Positions 54,644 through 64,000 of a DNA stretch of 64,000 bases are shown here, in pieces (within the stretch, counting starts at the first letter, position 1; every line of letters starts with the position of its first letter). Below the pieces are notes generated by a model, which did not search any database, was not told where the DNA came from, and worked only from the letters and a program-made list of their open reading frames with translations. Source of the stretch: Callorhinus ursinus (Eukaryota; Chordata; Mammalia; Carnivora; Otariidae); the NCBI RefSeq assembly GCF_003265705.1, contig NW_020312775.1, forward strand, positions 2,633,800 through 2,697,799, written 5' to 3'. A program made the position numbers and the translations under genes.

Positions 54644-55732
54644 AATTTACATTAAAACAAGGATGTGATTTCAAACATATACTAAAACAAAGAAATGTAT
54701 TTGCTTAATATACCCTAATTTTCATAAAGTTATAAGAAAAGGACACAGAACTGACCTAAAATTCTACTACCTTAAAGAACAGGAAAATTTGGGGGAAAAT
54801 AAGTTGAGAAGATATTTAAGGATCCAATTAAAAATTTTATGTTGACATGAGCTGAAATGGTACTTAGACTGTGTGAGGATGGTATACATAAATAGCTTTG
54901 GTAGAAGAAATTTAAGGGGGTTTTCATTTGGTTTGTTCCTTTTCTCTCTGAAGTAGAAGGAAAAGTGTCTGGTAAAAGTGATAATAAAAATTTTAGAATT
55001 TTGAGAAAAAGGGAAAGAGTTTCAAAATTTATTAGGGATAAGTAAAAGTCCAAGATAAATTTGTAGACTATGGATTTCTATTGGTTCTCCTTCATGATTA
55101 TGTACTTTTCTCTATTCCTGATTAACAATCTGTATGAAGATTGCAGGAGTAGAGTTCTACCAGGACAATGGGATACAAACAATGAATTTGAATATATTGG
55201 CACAGAAGTGATTGAAAGATAAAGTTGAAGAATTTAGATGGAATATGAAAATCAATTAAAAAAGGATGAATGGTTGACAGATGGGAGAAATGTAGTAGGC
55301 TTCAGTGACCTGACTAAGAGGAACAAATATATTAGGAATGATTGAATGAGAGAATAGATGAGCAGAACATTGTAGTCACATGATGAAACATCTGAGTTCA
55401 AAATTTCAGAGGCAATGCCATTGTAAAGGTTTACAGGCTGTGCAGTATACACATTGGATGTGGTGGATGTGTGGCTAAATGGTGCAGTAAGATTCTTTGA
55501 AGATAAAAAATTCAAGGAAGGCATGCAAATAAATAACAATGTCTAGGTCGGAGGTAAAGATTTTAAAACACGTCAAAGGTTTCAATAAACGTAGGTAATT
55601 TTTAGAAGCTGAGTACATGACAGGAACGTGACTATTCCAGGCTAATATAGCCATATTGCAAAAACTTCAAAAGAGCAAGAATTTACATTATGGTGAAAAA
55701 CTACTGATTTGAAAGTGTTAGCATAGAATTGG
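54644..55732. other. Unassigned low-copy DNA
   Basis: Frames at 54772-55053 (93 codons) and 55252-55539 (95 codons), both minus, have no recognisable domain and AT-rich codon use. No repeat named. A decayed old element is possible at 55050-55200. Confidence 0.4.
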
Positions 55733-55955
55733 ACAGTATGGCATTGGAGTTAAAAGAGTGTGGAATCTGAAACTAAATGATGAAATCTGAAACTAAAAGG
55801 TTTAAATGATGGCTCCTTCTGTAGCCATGCGACCTTAGAAAATTTACATATACTCTCCATGACTGTTTCTTCATTTCTAAAATGAAGATAATTTTACTCA
55901 CCTTACAATGCTGTTGTGCTTGTTTAATTAATTAATGTAAAGTATGCCATATAAG
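55733..55955 (+). mobile_element. MIR SINE
   Basis: Sense MIR: GGACAGTATGGCATTGGAGT, GCCATGCGACCTTAGAAAAT, TGACTGTTTCTTCATTTC, CTCACCTTACAATGCTGTTG. It has a 20-base internal tandem duplication (55764-55800, AATCTGAAACTAAATGATGA). Confidence 0.85.
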
Positions 55956-56354
55956 AACAGGTCTAGCTACATGTAACAGAAAACCTAATTGAAAGGAACA
56001 AATAAAAACAAATAAACAGGGCCTTTTTTTTTTTTTTGGTTTGGTTTTCTGACATAAGTAGAAACCTATAGGTAGACAATTCAGAGCTAATGTGGTGACT
56101 TCATACTGCCATCAATCTTCATTTGTTTGGGGGGCCCACTAGTCATTAGAAGTGAATCTAGTCTACTTGTAAGATAGCTACTTCTTTCCAAATCCCCTGC
56201 CAAAAATATAGTGCAACTAAGTTTTAGCCTGGAAGAAAGAAGAAGGGAGAGTAGTAAAAAAAAAAAAAAAAAAAAAAAGCATGCCTGTTGAATTTTCTCC
56301 ATTTCTAAAAGGATTTTCAAGGAAGTCCAGCCCAACTTTCTCTTTTTTAAATCT
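55956..56354. other. Unassigned, with poly(T) and poly(A) runs
   Basis: Contains a T-run (56024-56037) and a 23-base A-run (56256-56278). AACAGAAAACCTAATTGAAAG (55976-55996) hints at an old interspersed repeat that I cannot name. The 82-codon minus frame at 56087-56335 runs through the A-run and is not credible. Confidence 0.4.
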
Positions 56355-56895
56355 CAGTTTTTGTAGGTCAGAAGTCTGGGCATGATATGGATTGGTAGTT
56401 TGCTCAGGGTCTCACCAACTGAAATCAAGGCATCAGTAGAAGCTGCAGTTCTAATTTTGGCTCAGAGTCCTATCCCAAGCTCACTGGTTGACAGAATTCA
56501 GTTCCTTATGATTGTAGGACTGAGGCTTCTGTTTTCCTTTTAGTTGTCATAGGGATTACTCTACATACTTAGAGGACTCTCATAGTACTTATGTGGCACC
56601 CATAAATAGATAACAACATGGATATTTGCTTTGTTCCCAGCAGACCCAGTTGCACCCTCTTATTTCACAAGCTGGAGAATGCTCTCTCTTTTTAATGAGC
56701 TAATTTAATTAGGTTAAGCTCACCTGGATCATCTCCCTATCTTAAGGTCAACTGATTTGGGACCTTAATTACATCTGCAAAATCCCTTTCTAGCAGTATT
56801 TAGATTAGTGTCCCATTGAGTAAAACGAGGAAGGTATGTGTATACCTAACGGCAAGAATGTGTCTGGGCCATCTTAGAATTCTGCCTACCACAGA
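56355..56895 (+). mobile_element. Old LTR-like repeat, family unresolved
   Basis: The order GGTCAGAAGTCTGGGCATG, CCAACTGAAATCAAGGCATC, GCTGCAGTTCTAATTTTGGC, CCTTAATTACATCTGCAAAA and GCCATCTTAGAATTCTGCCT (near the end) is that of a common old mammalian repeat ending in CTGCCTACCACA. LTR/MaLR-type is my best recall; the name is not certain. Confidence 0.55.
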
Positions 56896-57539
56896 AGGTG
56901 ACCAAGGAAAATAAAAATGTGCAGCATAATGTGCTTAGCTGGTCACAAAATTGCCAAGAGAATTGAGTAGCCTTTGCCCTAAGCTGTGCGTGGCATACAG
57001 GATATTCCATTTGTATTTGGAATTGATTTTTCTATCTTCGAAAGTGAGTTACTTTAAAATATTCACCCAGTAAGCACTTAAAATCTCTGTGTGTGTTTTT
57101 GACCACTAAAAACAAGAAGTAGTATTTTGCTCTAATATTTGTTAACAATCATTGCTACATTTGCATTCTGCCAGGAAAATTTGTAAACAAGAAACTTGTT
57201 TTTAATACTCCACAAAAGTAAAATTGCATAGGAATATAGTAACCATTTTCATTATCAAGATACTTGAGAAGTGATTTTTCTGCATTATAGAAACATATTA
57301 AATAGCTTGTTTTTTAATTGGGCAAGAGGAACAATTTGCAAATGGTAGCTGTTAACTGTAACAAGACTTCTTTCACTATTTTTCACCAAATACCTGTGAA
57401 TGTTTATGATTACTATGCCTAAGTATCTGTATATACAATTTATTCTCAATTATGTTAATGCATTTTTATGTTATGGATTTTAAGAAGACTAAAAATCACC
57501 ACCACACAGAAATAAACCCTGTTAACACTTTGGTGCATT
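56896..57539. other. Unassigned low-copy DNA
   Basis: AT-rich, no frame or repeat recognised. Confidence 0.4.
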
Positions 57540-57960
57540 TTCCTAAAATCTTGTTAATATAATTAACATAATTTAGGTTATATTTTCCTTATTTTAATGT
57601 ACTTCTCCTTAATGTACTCTTCTGTGTTTTCTACACTAGAATATATTACTTTTGTAATATGAACTCACTTCAAAACTATGTACATAAGTGTATATGTATA
57701 TATGTTACATGTCATATGATTATAAGTATATGTAATGCAAAGAGTGGAAAAAATATAAGCTCAAAATAAAAGAGAAAAAATAAAGCAAAATTTGGAATAT
57801 AACAAACTGAAATACTAGCAGTGGTTATCTTTATGGGTGAAAGCTGGGTGATGTATTTTTCTGCTACTTTACTACTTCCAAATGTTCTATAATGACTGTG
57901 GTACTAAGTTTATATTGTAAGAACAAACAAACCTTTCTTTTAAGAGAAAAAGATAATTTG
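57540..57960 (+). mobile_element. Old L1M-like 3' fragments
   Basis: GTGTTTTCTACACTAGAATA with TTACTTTTGTAAT (57625-57665), and GCAGTGGTTATCTTTATGGG with TTACTACTTCCAAATGTTC (57825-57900), resemble the 3' ends of old L1M elements. Boundaries and number of copies are unclear. Confidence 0.4.
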
Positions 57961-58009
57961 AGGATTCTTTTCCTGAAATTCAATAAAAATCTGTTAAAAT
58001 TAAAGAGTA

Positions 58010-58258
58010 GGTAAAATAGATGAAAAGGATTGAGAGGTACAAAATTCTAGTTATAAAATAACATAATCATGGGGATGTAATGTACAACATGGGGGACATA
58101 GTCAATAATATTGTACTAACTTTGTGTAATGACAGATGGTAACTAGATTTATGAGGATCATTTCATAATGTATAGAAATATTGAATCATTATGATGTATA
58201 CCTGAAGCTAACAGGGTAATGTATGTCAAGTATATTAGAAATAAATAAATAAATAAAT
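58010..58258 (+). mobile_element. L1M(A) 3'-end fragment
   Basis: Plus-strand order GGATTGAGAGGTACAAAATTC, CATGGGGATGTAATGTACAA, AGTCAATAATATTGTACTAA, GACAGATGGTAACTAGATTT, TTGAATCATTATGATGTATA matches the L1MA-type 3' UTR. The tail became (AAAT)n at 58238-58258. Confidence 0.82.
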
Positions 58259-60457
58259 AGCATTATTTACTTTAGAATAAAATTAAAAACACTGAAGTTG
58301 TCAAAATTGGAAATTAAAATTTCTCTTACAGAAAAATTATGATGTCTAACACTTCACAACATTCTACACTTATAATTGTACCCTTATTCTGTACATCTTC
58401 AGTTTTTAGTTAATTTACATTAACAAGATAGCTTTGTAAATTTTTGTGCTTCTTTTATTACTTGTAAATGCAGGTTTACCCGAAGTTGCTTAGTAACATC
58501 AGAGAAGAAAAAGCCAGACTGCCTTACTTTGTCATACATCTATGAATGTTGCTATTATACAGTGAATAAGATGGACTAATGACCCATCATTATTTTTACT
58601 TGTCAACCAACTGATCTATTTTTTCTGATCATGAACAAGCTGTTAGATGGAGAGCTCAGTTTAATCCATCTGAGGTTTTATGGGTTTCATATGCCTCAGT
58701 TGCCCAAGCATATGCAATGGTTTGCTGGTAAAGTGGTTCTCTAATAGAGGAAAAAGACCTTTGATTTGTAGCATTTTCTTGTATAAGCACTTCTATCATG
58801 AGACAATTTTAAGCTTCTAATAATTGCAGTACCAGTTTACAAAATTCCTGAAAATTTAACAATCAGATCTCGTGAGCATGTGTGAGCCAGCTCCAGAATA
58901 CTGGTATTTGAGTTGAGAACTTACTGTGTGACTCAGCAATACACTTAATTCATTTTGAAGCAAAGAAAAGTTTGATTCCATTTCATTTTGATCATAGCAT
59001 TTTACCTGATACTGCAACCCACGCTAAATTGGAATTACAATAACTATTATAATAACTGAGTCTGAGAATAGTTGAATTAGTTACCCAAAATTGCACAACT
59101 GGTAATTACCTGATTTTGCAGCTTCTACTTTTTTTTTCTGTATATTCATTATCAAAATCCAGAATCCAGGAAATACATTCTTGTAAGCAATATGAAAAGA
59201 TAAAAAAGTTTTAGTTTTGTAGACAATGCTAAACTCATAGCATCACAAACATCCTTTAGTAAGCTAGCATTGTAGACATCAACAATCTTATTTGCATTTG
59301 GATTCATTTTCCAAAAAAAGATCATAGCTAGATAAAATTTGAACTATAACATGTTTTAAGATACAGTATATATAGTTTTTCCTTTTTTTCTTTTAATTTT
59401 AGAAAATAAATATATTGGGAAAATAGACACCTATATGGGAAGGAAGAGATTATTGTTTTGCTTTTGATATTGCTGCTGGCTCATATAGGTGGTGATATCC
59501 AGAAAGAACAAATATATGAGGCTTATTGATAGTTGGTACCTTAGAAAGAGGAGGAGATATGCCAGCATAGCAAAAAGCCTAGGAACATCTGATTAAAATT
59601 TGGAAGCAATGAGACTATGTTTTAAAAACTAAGAATAAAAATTATTAAGAGTGGCACTTCTGTTTTTCATTTAGATATGAAAGAGAGGGAGAGAATTACT
59701 CTTGACTTTAAAGTGAAAGAAGCTGGACCAACAGCAAGTTCACAACTTTTCTTCAATCCATCTTAGTACTGACATCTTAAGACAATCAAGAATCCCAGAA
59801 TCTAGATAGAGACAGGCACTTTCTGGGGGAGATGAGATCTAAGCACTGGATTATTTGGGCAAGATTCAATGGGACAGTAGTAAAAATAGTTCACATGGAA
59901 TGATTGGCAAATAGGTGGAGTTCAGTAAACTATTTATTCGATACTGTGAGACTCATGTTGGTTACAAATACAGAGAGTCCACATTATTTCTCATGCTTTT
60001 TCTTCACAGACCCCACTTGGTGATCACAGACTAGATTGGGAGAGTCCTGATAAATTCTTCCTTGTGTCTCATACATGAGGGATAGTGACAGTAGACACTG
60101 CAGGAAGGACAAGAAACTCCACCTGGATTCCACTTTCTTACCTTCTCCACCAAATGATAACCATAATTTGTGGTAGAAGGGACAAAGTCATCCTCAGGGT
60201 ACTAGTGAAATCTGATTGCATCTAGAAGGGAAAAGGAGGGAGGAATAGTATAGAAGGGCAAGAATAGGTTCTGGATTCAGACCTATGCCAGGAGAGAGAC
60301 ACCAATAAGGGTGTCCATACATACCAGGGACAAAGTGCTTGCTTAATACTGTGTCTTAATAAAAACAATGAATGCATCCCACTCCAAACCTCTACAAGAC
60401 TAAAAAAGCATTGAAAAATAAGTAATATGCAAGACAGATACCTCTCTGAGGCACAAT
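58259..60457. other. Unassigned low-copy DNA, 2.2 kb
   Basis: No frame above 80 codons, and the single 79-codon frame (60222-60461, minus) has no known domain. A MIR-like core (AGTTACCCAAAATTGCACAA, about 59035-59110, antisense) is faint. I see no gene. Confidence 0.45.
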
Positions 60458-60475
60458 ACAAAGGGAACTCTTTCT

Positions 60476-60671
60476 TTTAAGATTTTATTTATTTATTTGA
60501 CACAGAGAGAGAGAGACAGTGAGAGAGGGAACACAAGCAGGGGGAGTGGGAGAGGGAGAAGCCGGCTTCCCAGCTGAGCAGGAAGCCCGACGTGGGGCTT
60601 GATCCCAGGACCCTGGTACCATGACCTGAGCCGAAAGGAGATGCTTAACAACTGAGCCACCCAGGTGCCCC
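60476..60671 (-). mobile_element. Can-SINE, first of a tandem pair
   Basis: Minus-strand Can-SINE directly followed by a second one. Left flank ACAAAGGGAACTCTTTCT (60458-60475); right flank TACAAAGGGAAATCTTTT (60672-60689). CpGs partly kept (CCCGACGTGGGGCTTG). Confidence 0.95.
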
Positions 60672-60689
60672 TACAAAGGGAAATCTTTT

Positions 60690-60880
60690 TTTTTTAAAGA
60701 TTTTATTTATTTGACAGAGAGAGACACAGCGAGAGAGGGAACACAAGCAGGGGGAGTGGGAGAGGGAGAAGCAGGCTTCCTGCAGAGCAGGGAGCCCGAT
60801 GCGGGGCTCAATCCCAGGACCCTGGGATCATGACCTAAGCCAAAGGCAGACGCTTAACGACCGAGACACCCAGGCGCCCC
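60690..60880 (-). mobile_element. Can-SINE, second of a tandem pair
   Basis: Minus-strand Can-SINE of the young type (ACACAGCGAGAGAGGGAAC, GAGCCCGATGCGGGGCTC). Flanked by TACAAAGGGAAATCTTTT on the left and TACAAAGGCAAATCTT on the right (60881-60896). It shares its target with the first SINE, so one inserted in the other's duplication. Confidence 0.95.
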
Positions 60881-60894
60881 TACAAAGGCAAATC

Positions 60895-61572
60895 TTAATG
60901 CAAGCTGGTACAGCCACTTTGGAAAACAGTTTAGAGGTTCCTCAAAGTTAAAAATAAAGCTACCCTATGACCCAGCAATTGCACTACTAAGTATTTATCT
61001 CAAAGATACAGATGTAGTGAAAAGAAGGGGCACATGCACCCCAATGTTCATAGCAGCAATGTCCACAACATCCAAACTGTGGAAAGAGCCGAGATGCCCT
61101 TCAACAGATGAATGGATCAAGAAGATGTGGTTCATATATACAATGGAATATTACTCAGCCATCAGAAAGAATGAATACCCACCATTTGCACTGACATGGA
61201 TGGAACTGGAGGGGATTATGCTAAGTGAAATAAGTGAAGCCAAGAAAGACAATTATCATATGGTTTCACTCATATGTAGAACATAAGTAATAATGTGGAG
61301 AACAACAAGGGTAGAGAGGGAAAACTGAATGGGAAGAAATCAGAGAGGGAGACAAACCATGAAAGACTATGGACTCTGGGAAACACATAGGGTTTCAGAG
61401 GTTCAGAGAGGAGGGGGTTGGGGAGATGGGGTAGCTGTGTGATGAGTATTAAGGAGGGCACGTGCTGTGATGAACACTGGGTGTTATACACCACTAATGA
61501 ATCATTGAACACTACATCAAAAACTAATGATGTATTGTATGGTGGCTAACTGAACATAATAAAAAAAAAAAG
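60895..61572 (+). mobile_element. L1-I, 5'-truncated LINE-1
   Basis: Plus-strand L1 from the ORF2 C-terminal region to poly(A) (61560-61570). The frame 61017-61286 reads TPMFIAAMSTTSKLWKEPRC, STDEWIKKMWFIYTMEYYSA and SEISEAKKDNYHMVSLI, ending normally. The 3' UTR has the G-rich tract (61405-61430) and GATGAACACTGGGTGTTATA. It closely resembles L1-F. The target-like strings around the SINE pair (AAAGGGAACTCTT) also resemble L1 text just upstream, so the L1 may begin left of the SINEs. Confidence 0.9.
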
Positions 61573-61599
61573 AGTAAGGTTAGAGCTGACAGTGGAAAA

Positions 61600-61885
61600 A
61601 AAAGTCCACTGACAAACTCTCATTCTAAATGCAAGTTATCATTAGAGGATCAAATGGAAATGCTAGAAATGGGGAAAAAAAGTAACCTTGATAAAAAATG
61701 ATTTTAACAGACATCTTAGTAGAATTAATGCAACCAAGGAAAGAATTAATGAACTTGAAGATAGGCTTTTAGAAATAACCAAAACTGAAATACAGGAAGA
61801 AAAAAAAGGGGGGAAGAAAGAGAGAGAGAGAGCAAATCATCTAAGAGCAGTGGAACAATAAACAGTTGTCTTAACAGATGGACAA
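61600..61885 (+). mobile_element. Old L1 ORF1 fragment
   Basis: Plus-strand ORF1 coiled-coil region: GAATTAATGAACTTGAAGAT, AGGCTTTTAGAAATAACCAA, AACTGAAATACAGGAAG translate to INELEDRLLEITKTEIQE-like heptads. Purine-rich (61798-61835). Interrupted by L1-J. Confidence 0.65.
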
Positions 61886-61887
61886 TT

Positions 61888-63709
61888 GGGGGGCGGAGCA
61901 AGATGGCGGAGGAGTAGGAGACCTAGATTTCGTCTGGTCTCAGGAATTCAGCTGAATAGGGATCAAACCATTCTGAACACCTACGAACTCAACAGGAGAT
62001 CGAACAGGAGAGTAGCAACAACTCTCTGAACAGAGAAGCGACCACTTACTGGAAGGTAGGGCGTGCGGAGAAGTGAATCCGAGGTGATATTCGGGAGGAT
62101 AGACGGCGGGGGAGGGGCCCCCGCCGGCCTCTTCTGGCAAGTGATAGAGCCGCGGAGCACAAAATCGGACCTTTTAGAAGTTGGCTCGGCGGAGGGACGT
62201 CGCTGCAGTGGCTAAGCGGGGGGTGGAATCCTCCCGGGACAGTGTGGTCTCAGGACCCTTGGGGTCGCGGAGAGACCGGGGGTGCCTGAGTGCGCCAGAG
62301 CTCCCAGGTATCAGAGCGGGGAAGCCGGCTGCAGAGACGGAGCAGAGTCGCGGGCTCTCAGCTCGGGGTTGCCATAAACTGTGATCTGCGGCCCAGTCGG
62401 GGCAGGGCTCCCCCAGCAGGGACCCAACAAGCAGCAGATCCGGGGAGACTCCCCTTCCTTCCCGGGGAGGAACGGTGCGGGAATGCACTGCAGGGATCTG
62501 CTGGGTTTGGAGACTCCGTGCGGGGTCGGGTGCCAGAGATAGCAACGCTCGATCACAGGCCGGGTGAGCACGGAGTGCGGCCGGAGACCGGGGACACGGG
62601 AGTGACTGCTTTTCTCTGGGGACGCACTGAGGAGCGGGGCCCCGAGTTCTCAGCTCCTCCGGGTGGAGATTGGGAGGCCACCATTTCTGCCCTGGTCCTC
62701 CAAAGCTGTACCGAGAGCTTGCAGGGAACTAAAGCTCCTGAGAACAAACCGGAGCAGCTTCCTTAGCCCGGACTGACAAGGGCGGGGCAATTCCGCCTCC
62801 GGCAAAGACATTTGGAAACCACAGCAACAGGCCCCTCCCCCAGAAGATCAGCACAAACAGCCAGCAAGCCAAGACCAAGTTGATGGATCAAGGAGAATGG
62901 GAGAACTCCAGCGCTAGGGGAATACTGCACATAGATTCATGGCTTTTTTTTTTTTTTTTTTACCATGATCCATTATTTCATCAAAGTTAATTTTTGTTGA
63001 CTTTTTTTTATTTTTCTTTTTCCCTTTTTCAACCAACATCTTATCAATCCCTTTTTTTAAAAAAAAAAACATTTTTTATTTTTCATTTTTAGAGTCATAT
63101 TTTATCCCTTCATAATAGTTACCCTTATTTTTGGCATATATATATAAGTTGTTCTCTCTTTAAAATTTTGGGGTACAGTTTCTTCTAACAGATCAAAATA
63201 TACCCTAAATCACTAGTGTATGGCTTTGTTCTAGTCTCCTGCCTGATCACATTCTCTCCCTTTTTCCTTTTTTTTTTTCTTTTCTTAAATCTTCTTTCTT
63301 TTTTCAAACAACTTATCTTACCAAGTCCTTTTATAAAATCTTTTATAATTTTCATCTTTACAGTCATCTTCCATCCCTTCATTGTATCAACCCTTATTTT
63401 GTACATATATGTCTTTCTTCCTTTAAAATTTTAGGAGGCACTTTTTTCTAACAGACCAAAATACGCCCAAAATCTAGTGTGTGGCACTGATCTATGCACT
63501 AGCCTGATCATATTTGATCACATTCTGCTTTTTTTGTATTGTTCTGTTTTTGTTTTTATCCTTTTTTTTTTCTCTTTCTTTTTTCTTTCTTTCCCTTTCT
63601 TTTCCCCTGGTTTCAGGTCTTTTCTGATTTGTATACAGCATATTTGCTGGGGACGTTGTAAACCTGTTAGCATTTTGTTCTCTCATTCATCTATTCTCCT
63701 CTGGACAAA
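61888..63709 (+). promoter_or_regulatory. L1-J 5' UTR / internal promoter
   Basis: About 1.82 kb. The first about 950 bases are GC- and CpG-rich (island-like, 61888-62830), followed by a T-rich block (62940-63660) before ORF1. CAAGATGGCGG at 61899-61909 fits a YY1 site, known to place transcription starts in human L1. A likely Pol II internal promoter and methylation target, by family analogy. A sense frame at 62290-62766 (158 codons) overlaps but is not a known L1 ORF. Confidence 0.8.
62174..62747 (-). other. Antisense ORFs in L1-J 5' UTR
   Basis: Three minus-strand frames: 62174-62545 (123 codons), 62311-62571 (86) and 62553-62747 (64). The 123-codon product shares GRGVSPDLLLVGSLLGE, LWQPRAESP, AAGFPALIPGSSGALRHP and DPKGPETTLS-type blocks with L1-H and L1-A antisense frames without gaps. 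The 86- and 64-codon products match the second antisense frame (SSV-PQRKAV, GVSKPS). Arg/Pro-rich, no domain. Candidate ORF0-like element; GC-rich DNA is stop-poor, so chance is a real alternative. Confidence 0.45.
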
Positions 63710-64000
63710 ATGACAAGATGAAAGAAATCACCTCAGCAAAAAGAACAAGAGGTAGTACCGTCAGCCAGGGACCTACTCAATATGGACATTAGTACGATGT
63801 CGGACCTAGAGTTCAGAATCATGACTTTAAAGATACTAGCTGGGCTTGAAAAAAGCGTGGAAGTTATTAGAGAAACCCTTTCTGGAGAAATAAAAGAACT
63901 AAAATCTAACCAAATCGAAATCAAAAAGGCTATTGATGAGGTGCAATCCAAAATGGGGGCACTAACTGCTAGGATAAATGAGGCAGAAGAGAGAATCAGC
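63710..64000 (+). pseudogene. L1-J ORF1, N-terminal part
   Basis: Start of the L1 RNA-binding protein, placed at ATG 63710-63712 by alignment with L1-A and L1-B. Codon 4 is TGA (63719-63721), probably a mutated TGG, giving MTR-stop-KKSPQQKEQEVVPSA. After it the frame stays open to the window edge (97 codons in total), with MSDLEFRIMTLKILAGLEK and GEIKELKSNQIEIKKA coiled-coil text. Reinitiation at a later ATG (63754 or 63769) is possible. C-terminal domains lie outside. Confidence 0.85.

Larger units (their letters stand above)
61888..64000 (+). mobile_element. L1-J, 5' part of a young LINE-1
   Basis: Plus-strand L1 beginning at its 5' tip GGGGCGGAGCAAGATGGCGG and running off the window inside ORF1. 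High CpG content in the first about 950 bases marks it as the least decayed L1 here. It has the 5' UTR type of L1-A and L1-H, then ORF1 from 63710. Length and state of the rest are unknown, so full length and activity cannot be judged. Confidence 0.95.

Noticed and set aside
56087..56335. 82-codon minus frame with a poly-Phe stretch
   Set aside because: The Phe run is the translated A-run at 56256-56278; no other support.
60476..60880. tRNA genes in SINE heads
   Set aside because: The tRNA-Lys-like heads are part of Can-SINEs with GA/CT tracts and A-rich tails; no cloverleaf with a proper 3' end can be drawn.
62290..62766. 158-codon sense frame in the L1-J 5' UTR as a new L1 ORF
   Set aside because: I found no matching sense frame in L1-A or L1-H, and GC-rich DNA gives long chance frames. 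The antisense frames have better comparative support.
1..64000. A new multi-gene defence or metabolic system
   Set aside because: No cluster of non-L1 coding sequences exists in the window; all multi-domain coding signal is LINE-1.

Overview
This window is nuclear DNA of a placental mammal, almost certainly a carnivore. The evidence is about fifteen tRNA-Lys-type Can-SINEs (heads related to GGGCGCCTGGGTGGCTCAG, tails of the CT-rich plus AATAAATAAAATC type) and repeated LINE-1 copies with carnivore-type 3' ends. The dog-specific and cat-specific SINE head sequences are not seen, so a non-canid caniform (bear, seal or mustelid group) is the best guess. No host protein-coding exon, tRNA gene or CRISPR array could be supported. 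Every long open frame is either part of an L1 or lies in DNA I cannot assign.

Layout. 1-6.3 kb: a near-full-length minus-strand L1 (L1-A), its 3' tip cut by the window edge. 6.3-14.9 kb: mostly low-copy DNA with an L2 piece, two SINEs, an old L1ME 3' UTR containing a GATA microsatellite, and a 4.5 kb repeat-poor stretch. 14.9-31 kb: an L1 graveyard. It holds an L1M in two minus-strand pieces, full-length minus-strand L1-B (18.1-24.1 kb), plus-strand EN/RT fragments, and an ancient plus-strand L1M (26-30.9 kb) that is split by a 5'-inverted L1 (L1-F). 31-36.4 kb: SINEs, L2, old L1 ends and unassigned DNA with a 164-codon frame. 36.4-48.9 kb: one ancient minus-strand L1M cut by L1-G (36.6-43.4 kb), L1-H (44.3-48.6 kb), a tiny L1 3' end and two SINEs. 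L1-H itself carries a 90-base 5S rRNA fragment. 48.9-60.4 kb: SINEs, L1M, L2 and MIR relics and low-copy DNA. 60.4-64 kb: a double SINE, a truncated L1, an old L1 ORF1 piece, and the 5' end of the youngest-looking L1 (L1-J), which runs off the window.

How the parts relate. The window is a record of retrotransposition. L1-encoded reverse transcriptase and endonuclease explain the L1s, the SINEs (mobilised in trans), the target-site duplications and the 5'-inverted and ultra-short insertions, and perhaps the 5S chimera. All L1 ORFs seen are broken or cut by the window edge. L1-J shows only its 5' UTR and the first 97 ORF1 codons, with a stop at codon 4.

Most notable observations: (i) antisense open frames in the L1 5' UTR whose translations align without gaps in three L1s of different age, recalling primate ORF0; (ii) a 5S rRNA 5' fragment inserted in L1-H between copies of GAGAATGAT; (iii) at least three unrelated L1 5' UTR bodies joined to a common 5' head, one with two diverged tandem units; (iv) L1-H keeps both ends but lost about 2.2 kb across a 3-base microhomology. 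Family names for old repeats come from recalled consensus sequences, not from a database search, and edges are usually good to about 5-30 bases.
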